NCBI RefSeq assembly: GCF_000247695.1
Contig: NW_004624743.1
Span: 1,748,113 to 1,812,112, forward strand
DNA: 64,000 bases
Origin: Heterocephalus glaber
Lineage: Eukaryota > Chordata > Mammalia > Rodentia > Bathyergidae
Direction of reading: 5' to 3'
Both the position numbers and the translations under genes were made by a program. How positions within the stretch are numbered: the stretch's first letter is position 1; each line of letters begins with the position of its first letter. Below are positions 23,201 to 35,200 of this stretch, in pieces. The notes beneath the pieces are model-generated. The model did not search any database. It was not told the DNA's origin and saw nothing but the letters and a program-made list of their open reading frames with translations.

Positions 23201-26200
23201 CTTTCCTAAGAAATGAGGGTTTTCTTTTCTGCATCTAGCCCAGTGATGGCAAACCCCTTTGAGCTTTCAGTGATAAAATCACCCTGCTGTGGCACTTGTG
23301 CTGTGGGTTTGCCACCCTTGATCTAGGCTATTTTGATTCTTTGTAGGGCGCTGTCCCAGGAGGATCAGGACGACATCCACGTGAAGTTAGAGGACATAAT
23401 TCAGATGGTGAGCTCTGCCACCTCCCCGTCAGTCACAGTGACCCCTCAGGCTCAGGTGACCCTGTGCCATGGCTCTGTTTGGGGAATCGCATTCCGGGAT
23501 CGCGAGCTTAATGTTGGCTTGGATATTTTTGAGCTTCCTGCAGTGTCTGTCGTGGCTAGAATCTAGGGACGGGCTTCTCAGTGCTGCTGCAGGCGTGCTG
23601 CCTGGCTCCGGGACCTGCAGGGAGGGGAAGGCCTGGTCCAGCTGCCCGCAGCCGCCTCCCTCCCTCTTGTGTTGCAGACTGACTTTTCGAAGGCCGAGTG
23701 CTTCGAGACCTTGTCGGCCATGGAGCTGGCTGAGCAGATCACACTGCTGGACCACGTCATTTTCAGAAGCATCCCCTACGAGTGAGTATGGCCTTTGCTG
23801 GTGCAGTCTCGGTTGCCATTGTATTGTAAGGCAGAAGTGTGTGTGTGCGTGTGTGCATGTGTGCATATGTATGTGCATGTGTGTGTGCACACACAGAGGT
23901 GTAATTATTATTATTGTTATTTACAGTACTGGGGATTGAACCTAGGGCTGAGGACACTGCCCCCGGTCTGGGGAGAGCAAAGCCCTCCCTGGGAACCACG
24001 TCCCAGAGAGCCCAGGGCAGCGTGGAGGGAACTATTCTGCTCCCCGTTAACATCCTTGGTAGTGGTGGATTTTGGGGGGCCCTCTGCTGAGGATTAACAT
24101 TTAAAAGAAGTGAATCCATGGAAATCATCTTGGTTTCTGAGTTAGTACCGAACTTCTTTATTTCTTCTCTGTTAGTGGTTGGTTTCCAAATTCAGAGAAG
24201 CCTTTACAGGGACAAGTTCCACACACCTATGGGGAGAAAGCCTGAGCACAACAGAGCCTTTGTGTTCAGCACCACCGGGTGGGCTGCTGGGCTCCCCGGT
24301 GTGCCCGGAGCTGGTCTGTAGCTGCAGGTGGCATTCCAGGCAGTGTGGATTCAGTGTGTCCAAGTTCACGCTCACCATTCAGGACCATCACCATGCTTCC
24401 TGAAGACCTGATGGATCTGTGTTTTGGTTTGACCTTTCAGAGAGTTTCTTGGGCAGGGATGGATGAAGCTGGACAAGACCGAGAGGACGCCCTGCATTAT
24501 GAAAACCAGCCAGCACTTCAACGACGTGAGTACCCGCCAGCTCCCTGGACTTGGCACGTGGGAAGATGCGTGGGAGGGTCCGAAGAATCCTTCAGATCAA
24601 CTCCACCACCTGCCTTTCACTCAGAATGATGCACAAGTCAACACAGCTGAACCCCCTCCAGCAGCTCACAGGGTTGTGGTCATTTCCAGTCACTCCCTGG
24701 CCTGAGAGGCTCCATTGAAGGAGTCTGGTAGGAGCCTAATGTCCATGTGGCCGGGATGACTGTTGTGCTCATCATGACCTGTGGCCATCCATGGACAGAC
24801 AGAGTGAGCAAAGCCTGTGTCCCAGCCTCTGGTGGTGATGGTAGGGTCGGTGCAGTGCCACCTCCTCACGGCCGAGTCCTCAGCCCAGAGTACATCCCAG
24901 CACGAGATGGGCTCCCTAGAGCGTGGTCCCATGGTCCCATGGCTCTCTGGGGCAGTGACCAGCTGCAGGTCCAGCTCCAGCCCTGCCTGCCCCCTGTATG
25001 AAGACTGGAGCTGCTACACCGCCGATGCTCAGCGCTTCTGTCCTCCCGGTCTTTCTGCTGTGGGCACATCCAGGAGAGATGGGGAAGGGTCTTCTGGCCT
25101 GGTTGAAGGGAAGCCTGCCTTTCCAGGTCCATGAAGCAGCAGGGAAAGGAAAACCCATAGTGTTCAAAACAGCAGAGGAGGCCATAGGCACAACAGTGAG
25201 CCATCCAGAATCCAAGTACAAAAACAGTGTAAGAGCTGCGAACAAAAAATATGGTGTTTAGTTTTTTGTTTTTATTCTTTAGAAAGACACATTGCCATGA
25301 ATCCCCTCAGAATCCTCCCTCTCACTTTAGACACTCATCCCATCATCCTTGCCACTTTCTGCAGCAGCTCTGGGGTCCTCTTTCCTGAGTGTCTTTAGTT
25401 GCACTATTCTGGCTGCCTCGAGTCCTGAACCAGTTCAAAACGTTGACCTTTCACAGTCGTTATGACTCTGGGGAAGAGCCAGAAGTCACACAGTGCCGGA
25501 TCCAGTGAATCAGGTGGATGAGGACCCAGTGCCATGTTTTCACGAGCTGCCTGTCTGTTGGATGGCACTCGGTGGCAGCAATCACTGTATTTTTTAAAAT
25601 CACACCTTGGAAAGACTCAGGGAAAAGGACTCCAGGACTGCTGCAGAAAGTATCAAGGATGATGGGATGAGTGCGCTTGAAGTGAGGGTGAGGATTTCAG
25701 GGATTCATGACAACGTGTCTTTTACTATAACAGAACTTTTTTTTTTTTTTGGTATCGGGGATCGAACTCCAGGCTTTGTACTTTCAAGGCAGGCGGCAGA
25801 ACCACTGAGCTAAATCCCCAGCCCACAGAATTTTTGAATGTGAACATTCATGTGCATTTTGATTGACAGAACTGTGCCAGGCATGCTTGGGGCACAGATG
25901 CTGAGCATGTGCCACGGCCCCATCAGCACCATTGCTGCCAAAGGACAGGTGTGCAGCACACCTGGGTCACTCTGAGCAGCTGTGAAGAGCCAAGCTCTGT
26001 CACCTGCATGGCACCTGCTCTGGGGACACTGAAGTCTCAGGTGCAGTCACAAGCTCCATATCCTCCACTCGCATGGCCGTGGCATGTGCTGTCCACAGGT
26101 GGCCACCGGAAGTGGTCACTGCGCCCATTTCCTGCTCGCAGCCCGGTGGACGGCTAGCCATACAGTCGCTCTGTGGGGTCGGGGTCACCGTGGACACCTG

Positions 26201-29200
26201 TGCCCTAACTCACCCACATCTCGCACCCCCTCAGCCCCCACCCACCTCCTATCTGTCCTTTCCTCCCTTCCCTCCGGGATTGCCCGACTCCTCTCCCCGC
26301 CACCTCTGGGTGCCCTGGCCCTCCCTGCAGGCAGTATCCCCCCCGTGCCAGCGATTTGTCCATGGTCCCTTTGCTCATGTCCTGCTCTTCCCCTATCCCT
26401 TCCATATTGCAGAACTTGAGCTTCTCATGCTGGCCCTGACTAAGCATCATAGTACTTAGCCTGGAGGCAGTGGGTCCCTTTAACTGCTGGTGACAAATTA
26501 CAGGAGGGAGCAATGCTCTCTCGGCCTCCACAGCTCAGGGCTTCCAGCTTGAGAGTTGATCGGCTTAGTATTTGTCCTGCCTGCCTGAGGGATGTGAATG
26601 TTCCTTTCCCTGTGATAACCGGGCTCCCAGAGTACAGATCTACACACTCTGTGGACCAAGAAGTGCACGTCCCCAAGAAGTTACACCGGGATTTCCAGGC
26701 TTCGCTTTCCTCAGGAGCCAGGTTATCCCATCCCATTTCCTCCGTGATTATTTGCGATATCTGCTGAATCAAGCTTACTGATGAGCAAAGTCACCTTTCG
26801 CTCTGATAAGCTGGATTGCAGAGTGCTGTCCTCCCACCTAGAATGAACAGTTACTGTCGTACAGATTTGAGTCTCTTTATAAGTTGATGTCCAAACACAG
26901 AATATGACTCCGCAGTACTGGGCACCCCGCTTTCCTGCTGGGTGTGCAGGGAATTCGGGGGTTTTGCCTAAACGCACTGCTGTGGCGCCTGAACGGCCTC
27001 CCTGGTCTCTGGTTGTCGCAGATGAGTAACCTGGTGGCCTCACAGATCATGAGCCACGCTGACGTCGGCTCCCGCGCCAGTGCCATTGAGAAGTGGGTGG
27101 CGGTGGCAGACATTTGCCGATGCCTGCACAACTACAACGGCGTGCTGGAGATCACCTCAGCCTTAAACAGAAGCGCCATCTACAGGCTGAAGAAAACTTG
27201 GGCCAAAGTGTCCAAGCAGGTGAGCCCGGGTGCCACATCGCCTGCTGCTGGGAGGGGAGGGCCGGGATGAATGTTACTAATTAGATTGCAAGCTCAGCTG
27301 AGCAGCACAGTGCCAGAGCAAGACGCCCATGTGAATAATTTCTGTGTTCTTACCACTTACCGCGTCCTACTTGTGTGCATGCCCAAAACGTTCCCTGAAA
27401 CATCTGGGGTGATCGCCTACAGTGTGCCTGTCAATCAAGAGAGATCTGTTGGTGACTGATGGAGTGGCTCTTTCTGCCCCAGAAAGTGTACAAAGCAGGG
27501 CCATAAGATGCAGCGTTCACCCTCCTGTTTGTCATTCATGTAGCAGATCTAAGGTCTGGCTTAATGGCATACATGTGTACAAATACAACTTTTTCAGTAT
27601 TTTCCCATTGGATTCCGCTTGCCTGTTGCCTGTTTTCATTCAGATAATTTCGAGATGCAAACCAGACCTCCGTTCTTCCCTGGTCTTCTCCCAGGCCTTC
27701 TCTGGGGTGGGGTGGGGGCTTCTCTGAGCTGCTGGACGTCTGTCTGCACTTTGGCCTCCTCGTGCAGTCCTTTGCTGGCTGCACATGGACACAGGACTGC
27801 ATGTGTGTGCATGCTTGCCCACCCTGCCCAGAACTGTGCCCGGTGGTAGCAGCCAGGAAGCTGGGCTGACCTTGTCCCCCCCTTTCTCATGGATTCTGCT
27901 GATGCTCTGAGCCTGGGTGTGTCTCATCTCTACCACAGGCTTCCCTGCCCCTTGGCCATTGTATTAGTCAGCTTTCTCATTGCTAAGACACAGTACCTGA
28001 CATAGCTTAAAGGAGGAGAGGTTTAACTTGGGTCATGGTTTCAGGGGATTCGGTCCATGGTCATCTGGCCCCAAAGCAGAGCCATCATGGCGGAAGGGTA
28101 TGGGAGACGCAAAGCTGCATAGTTCATGGCAGCCAGGAAGCAAAGCAGAACAACAGTGCCAGAGAGGAAGGGAAGGAACCAGACGTAGACCCCAAGGCCA
28201 CACTTCCACAACCCACCAGGCATCCAGGAACCTGCTCTACAATCTGCTAGGTATTCCTTAATCCAGTGGAGTTGACACCTCGGGCTTAAGGGTTACAGCT
28301 AACCCTGGAGGATATGTGATTATGAGATTGATACCCCACCCTTTCAAAGGGCCTTGGGGGGATTTTCCAGACTCTTCCAGGATCCACTGGTGCCAGTAGG
28401 CATGAGGCAAATTTTCCTGTTCTCTCTACTGTACCTGTCTTGATCTGCCCAGCAGAGTTGGTGAGGAACATCAGCAAGGTGCCTGTGTGTAGGGCTCCAG
28501 GCAAGAAGAGCAGAAATGTATTCTGCTGAAAGAGAACGTGTGTTTAGTGCTGCCTGGCCTCGTTCCTTCTCTGAGGATGTAGTCTCTCTCAGAGACACTC
28601 TTCATTTCTTCCTTTCTCTCTCCAGCCTTTCCCCATAGTGGGGAGACTGCTGCAACTTCTCCAGGTACAGCGACACCAGGCCTTGTTTGCTTGTTGCTTA
28701 GGGAAATGCAGCACTCTCAAAACCCAGCTTTGGGCCTCAGAACTCTGAGTCCTTTGACTGTCAACAGAACCTGGATCTGGCAATTAAAGCTACAGTTTTA
28801 AAAAATACTATTATTTAAAAAAAACTTTTATTTTGAGCTGATTATAGATGCACATGCAGTTGTAGGAAATGATACAGAGATTCTCTGCACATCACACCCA
28901 GCTGCCCCCCACAGAAACCTCTTGTGTAACTGACTGTGGATAATCTCACAACAGGGAAATCAGTGAACATTGGCCCAATCCACCCATCTTACTTAGATGT
29001 GACTGGCTTTTTATGTCCCCTGTGTGTATGTGTAAGTGTATGTAGTTCTGTGTGCTTGTGTTATATGGGTGATCAGTAAGACCACCACTACCAAAGTCAA
29101 AATACACAGAATTCCATTACGAGAGTGAATTTCCCATGTCACACTTAAAAAAAAAAAATCACCAGCCCCACACAGCATTCCTTGTATGGACATACCACAG

Positions 29201-32200
29201 TTTGTTTCACCATTCACTCCTTGTAGTCCATTTGGAAAGTTTCCAGTTTCAGCCTGTTGCTAAAGAGCTGGTAGGAACATTCATGTAAATGTTTTGGGTG
29301 GTCAGTTTTCATTTCTGAGATAAATGTCCAAGAATGCAATTTCTGGATCACATGGTAAGGATGTGTTTAGTTTTATAAGAATTTTTCAAACTCTTTTTCC
29401 AGAGTGGCTATAAAATTTTGCGTGCTGGTTGGAAATGCATGAACAATTCAGATTCTCTGCATTCTTGTAAGCATTTGGTGTAATCATTATTTTTTAGTTT
29501 AGAGACTCGGTCTAAGTATGCACTTTCCTAATGGCCAACGATGTTAAACACCTTTTCATGTGCTTATCTGCCATCTGTAGGTCTCTTCTGTCAAATGCCT
29601 GCTCATGTCTTTGGCTAATTTTTAATTGGATTATTACTGTTGAGTTTTGAAAATTCTTCAGGTATTCCTCCCACTTTATTCTTTTTCAGAATTGTTTTAT
29701 GTTTACTAGATTACTGTGATTATCCATACAAATTTTAGAGTAAGTCTGTGTCCTTGGGAGTTTAGTTGGAATTGCAGTAAACGTGTCAGTTTGGGGAGTA
29801 TATACACCTTTACTATGTTGAGTCTTTCTGTCTCTAAACATAGTACATTTCTCCATTAATTTAGAATTTCTTTTGTCAGCATTTTGCAATTTTCAGTATC
29901 CAAGTCCTACATGTTTTGTTAAATTTATCCCTAAATACTTCATTTTCTTTGGAAAGATTTTTTTAAATGTCATTGTGGTTTTAATTTTAGTTTCCACATA
30001 CATATTTAACATTCATGTATAAAAATGTGATTGACTTTTTACCATCAAACTTGTACCTGTCACCTTGCTGATATTGCTTATTAGTTCAGGGGCTTTTTTA
30101 TAGGTTTCTTAGAATTTTACACTTAGACAATTATGCCATTTAAAAATAGGGCCAGTCATTTCTTTCTTTATGATTTATCTGCCTTTTAATTCTTTTTCTT
30201 GCCCAAATTCCCCGGCTAACATTTCTAACACTGTGTGCATAACAGTGGTGAGAAAAATAATTTTTACCTTGTTTTCAATCTCAGAGGAAGGCATTCAGTT
30301 TTTCACCACAAATGATGGTGTAGTAGGATCATCGGGCGTGGAGGTGCAGGACTGTCTGTAATCCCAGCACTCAGGAGGCAGAGGCAGGAGGGTCGCCAGG
30401 AGTTCGAGGCCAGCCTGGGCTACAAAGTCAGTTTGGGGCCAGTCTGAACACAGAGCGAGACCTTGTCTCAAAACAACAACAACAACAAAAACAACGAAAA
30501 AACAAAAACAGAACAACAACAAAAAAGATGGTAGTAGGTGGTTTCTTGGTAAATATCTTTTTCTAAAACTGAGGAACTTGCCCTCTTTTCCTAGTTTTCT
30601 AAGAGTTTTAAAAATTTTGTTATTGTTATTAGTACATTTGCTGTACGTAATGATTGTGTTCCTTGTGAGGGGTTGGCACGCAAAATAACACATTTTTTTT
30701 TCCATTTAGTTTATTGGTACGTTTTAGGTATACAGTGCAGTTACAGTCATCACTGGGGTCTTGTACCGTACTTCCACAGCTTCTTTGAGCCAAGTCCGGC
30801 CCTGGGCCAGCACAGAGGCCTGCAGGCCCCAGAAGCAAGGGTTAGGCCAGCACGGGAAACATCCTGACAGCCCCGCAGTGTGTGCAGCCTCAGCAGCCAC
30901 GCCAGGGGCCCTCCAGAGAGGGCCTGGAGGGTCCAGGCCCACCCAGGCAGCCTTAGACCTGAGGGCCACCCTGCCCTGCTCCTGCGTCCCTGCAGAAGAC
31001 TCCAGGCCGGTGTCAGCAGCACTGTTACCTCTTAGTAAATGTCAGTCCTCCTTTCCCGAAACATTGATGAGGGTGATCACAGAAGAAAGGGTTCAGAGTG
31101 GAGGCCATTGCTCAGTTGGCACACAGCTGCCCAGGGTGCACTTGGGTGCCTGGAGCTCTGCACTCGGAAGGGTTCATGGAGGAGACACCCTGACAGAAGG
31201 GCACCTCGGGGAGCCCCGTCAGCAGTGCTGTCCGGGCCTCCAAGTCCCAGGTTTTCAGCACATCATGATGTTTCTCTTCTGCACATTTTTCCTCTGCCTG
31301 AGGCTGAGTGTGGCTAGGGCCCTTCCTTCCTACACGCGCCTTTTCTCTTTCAGCACTGACTGTCACATGAGGCCCTGCCTCCCCACCCTGGGAACCATCA
31401 CCACGGCCTCTGCTCTGGTCCAGGAGCTGCATTTGCTGCCAAACCAGGGGACCAACCATCTTTTGGCAACTGGCTTCCTGGTTAAACCCTGGTATCCTCA
31501 TAACTTTTTCCTCTCTGTTTTAGACAAAAGCTGTGATGGACAAGCTTCAGAAGACTGTTTCATCTGAAGGAAGATTTAAGAATCTCAGAGAAACCCTTAA
31601 AAAGTAGGTCTAGGTTGATTTCAAAATGATTCTTGTATTTTTCTAGTATCTAAATGGCGACCCTCCTCCTTCACTGCTGGAAAAGAAAACCAAGCAGAAG
31701 TAACTTCCATCACCTGGGTGTTTAGAGCTCCCTTTTCTCTCGGAATACTGTGCGTACAGCACCTTATGTAGGTACTCATGGTACGCAGAATATTCCAGAC
31801 AAGAAAATATCACAGAATCAAATTGTGTTGTAGTGTAAAAGGTTTCTTGCTTCAGAATTTCTGAGCCTTAGCACAATTTCCTGTAATATTTTTCATTTAA
31901 ATATCCTAGAACTTGTTGATTATTGTTGTGTATTTGGGGCCTTATATTTCTGGATCTCTCCCCCCTCCCCCGTCAGCCCCTCAACATAGAATCTGTTCTC
32001 CTGCAGCTCTTTTCTCCTGATCCACCACAGGGCCCTGCCTTGGTCTGGAAAAAGCCTAGTCTTGTGATGGGATGTGGAAAACAGCAACAATAGTGATGAT
32101 AGCAGAAGAGCTCTTTACTAAATATTTCCTAAATGACCCCTCCATGCTAAGTACTTGGCGAGTATTTGGTAAGCCTCACAGGACACCAAGGCAGTAAGCT

Positions 32201-35200
32201 TTGCTGGCTCCATTTTACAGAGGAGAAAGCTCAGCCTGCAGAGCTTGCCCAGCAGCACTGAGCAGCTGATTGGGCTGGGACCCAGCCCGGTTCTTTCTGT
32301 GCAGAAAGCCCGGGGCCAGGCCTCTTTCAGGAGACCAAGCATTCTCTGTTCCCTCCAAAACAAAGACAGGGTCTCCCTTAGCTGTGTGGCTGTGGTGTTT
32401 TTCTGGTCCCCCTAAACATCACAGTATGGAAAAAGGAAATGGGCCCTGACCAAGCTGAGTTTCTGCACCAGTTCTCTAGGCTGCGTGCTTGTAGCTTAGT
32501 GAGGTGAAGGCATAAGGGCTTCCTGCATGGTTGCCTTAGTTACGTCCTTGTCACCGACACCCACAACTTAAAGAGGAGAGGTTTATTTTGGCTCACGGTT
32601 ACAGTCTGTGGTCCGCTGACTCCAAGGCAGGTGACACAGCAGAGGGGCCTGGCGGAGGAGAGCAGCCCATGGCATGGCAGACAGGAAGCAGCGAGCAAAG
32701 GCGGGAGCAGGGAGGGAGTGGCACCCTCCCAGGCCCCACCCCAGGGGCCACCTCTTCTGGCCAGACCCCACCTCCTAACAGCAAGTCGGCCATGAGCCCC
32801 ACCGCCCAGTCTCCTTCAGAAGCCCCACCTGTGATCATGGGAGGCTTGAAGGGGGTCAGCTAGCTAGAAACCATAACAATGCTTCTATCCCTCAGAGAAG
32901 TATGACCAATTGACATGAACTGCGAACAATTCCTGCTAGCAGGTATCTTGTGTGTGTCTCTATAACATTCTGTTGGATACACCATTGTCTCAAACAGAGT
33001 AAAGCAGGGCCATAATTTTGCATTGTATTCTGCTGTGACATGTGTGAAATTCTGCATATCATGAGCTTGCTTCTGAAGACGGAATGGGAAGTCTTCGTTC
33101 TGCAGGACTGAAGTGGCGTGGCAGCTTTCTGTGTGAACTGGGGAGGAGGCAGACACTTGTGTGCCTGCTGTTCAGGCCGCACTTCTTGGTCTCGCAGTTG
33201 TAACCCCCCAGCGGTTCCCTATCTCGGGATGTACTTGACAGACCTGGCATTTATTGAGGAGGGAACCCCAAACTTCACTGAAGAAGGCCTTGTCAACTTC
33301 TCCAAAATGAGAATGGTAGGTGACGCCTTGCTCTTCGCCCTGTGTCGGCGACTTCACCAACGACGCAGAAGAGGCTGAGGGTGGATGGGAGGAGGTGGAG
33401 ACTGGGCCCAGCGCCTGGCTGGCTGCTGCAGGAGATGTGGGGTGGCTAGGCCAGGGGAGGGGAGTGCACCTCCAAGACATGAGCCTGACCTGTGGTAGAC
33501 AGGAGCTGAGGGCTTCTCACGGGGCGGCAGCCAGCCCTGGACCGGAGCCAGCAGAACTCGCACCGCCCACACTGGAGGCATCAGAGCCAGCTGCCTCTGG
33601 TGAATGAGGACTGGGCAGTTCACATGGCTCCCTGAAGGGTGTGTACCACCAGGCCCTAGAGCAAGGAACCCTGGGGGAGCCCGGAGAATGCAGGAGTGCA
33701 GTCCAAGGAAACTGCTTGGCTTTGCTTGTTGTTTGTTTCTGGTAGATATCACACATCATCCGAGAGATACGCCAGTTCCAGCAGACCTCGTACCGCATAG
33801 ACCATCAGCCAAAGGTAACGTGTGGCTATGAGGGGATTAACAAAGAAAAGGAGTGGAAATCAGTGGGTAAGAAAACAATAGAACTGAGTGGAAATCCCAA
33901 CAGCTGTCTCTTAGAAAGGACCAATACAATACAAATCTTCAGTGAGTCTGACCAAGGAAACAGGAAGGAAGGCAAAAGGAACACCAACTCATCGCCAGCT
34001 TCTGTCGGTCTTCACGCCACATTTCCCAGGAGTCCACCCCTCTTCTGTCTCGGGCTCCAGCGTCTGAGTCTGAACACACAGAATGCACATGCAAAATCCA
34101 TACTAGATGGAGACCTGTGAGGCATGGTGTAGATAACAAACAGCCCCATCCGTGGAAAGGAAGCATTTTAATCGGCTTCCCTTTGCTCTTGGGATAAAAA
34201 AGAGGACAGTCCTGATATGACCAAGATGTCTTGCATGATGTGACCCTATTTATTTCTGAAGATTCATCCCACACACCTGACTCTCTCCATCCCAGCCACG
34301 CTGGTCTGTTTTTAAGCCCTATTTGTGAAGAACAGTGTTAGCTTGATTTAAAAAAACCAAGAGGGCAACACCAAGGTTTCCATGTACCTCACAGCCAGTT
34401 TTTCCTGTTCTTAACGCCTTCACATTTGCATGATCTATTTCCTAGAAGTAATGAGCTAATACTGATAACATCATTGCTAACAAAAGCTCATCGTTTTTCA
34501 GATTTCCTTACTTTTTACCCAGTGCCGTTTCTCTGTTCCGAGATCCTGTTCAGGACGCCGTATTTCATTTAGGTACAGAGGCCCCTTAGGGTTCCGTTGG
34601 CTGTGGCAGTTTCTTAGACTTCCCTTATTTTGGATGACCTTGACATTTTGAGGTATACTGGCCAGGCGCGCGCGCGCGCGCGCGCGTGTGTGTGTGTGGT
34701 GCTGGGATGGAACCTGAAGCCTGTGTATGCCAGGCGAGTGCTCTTGCACCAGGCGCCCTCTGCAGTCCTGGTCGGGTATTTGGTAGAGGTGCCCCTGTAG
34801 GAATTTGCCTGGTGTTTGCTCATGATTAGCTAAGTTCTGCTTCCTGGGAGGAAGAGCACAATGGTGAGGTGTCCTTCCTTCTCCTCACACATAGGTGCAC
34901 ACACATTGCCCGTAGAGTTGATAACTGTTGATGTGAACCTTGATCAGCTGGCCGGGCTGGTGCTGGTCAGATTCGGCCCTGGAAAGTGACCCTTCTCTCC
35001 TCCCTCCATGCCATGTTCTGGCGTGGAAGAGGATGCTCTCCCTCCTCAAGAACAAAATATCTCCATGAATGACTTGGAGTTCTCATGCCTGGGAGATTTA
35101 TTTCTTCTCTCTCACTCATTCAGGCACGAACTGGAATCACTATGGACTGAGGGGTTTCATGCTGAGCGTGCCAATCTGTTATGACATAACTTACTTTGCT

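Larger units (their letters stand above)
18479..23346 (+). other. RASGRF2 intron, 4.9 kb
   Basis: It contains the nested LTR pair, an L1 end, the polypurine tract, a B1, a B1-ID dimer and a CA repeat. Nothing is seen in 19.7-20.8 kb, 21.0-21.88 kb or 22.65-23.34 kb. Confidence 0.8.
23782..24440 (+). other. RASGRF2 intron, 659 bases
   Basis: A GT repeat and a partial ID lie near the 5' end. The rest is unremarkable. Confidence 0.85.
24526..27021 (+). other. RASGRF2 intron, 2.5 kb
   Basis: It carries mariner copy 3 with an ID insertion. The stretches on either side (24.5-25.25 and 25.86-27.02 kb) show nothing recognised. Confidence 0.8.
27220..31523 (+). other. RASGRF2 intron, 4.3 kb
   Basis: It carries a MaLR LTR, a long old L1 and a B1. 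Nothing is recognised in 28.35-28.8 or 30.55-31.5 kb. Confidence 0.8.
31604..33197 (+). other. RASGRF2 intron, 1.6 kb
   Basis: It contains a MIR and a MaLR LTR. The rest is unassigned. Confidence 0.8.

Noticed and set aside
30761..31567. A 268-codon frame running into a RASGRF2 exon
   Set aside because: It passes through the RASGRF2 exon at 31524 in the wrong frame, and the upstream part shows no family features.
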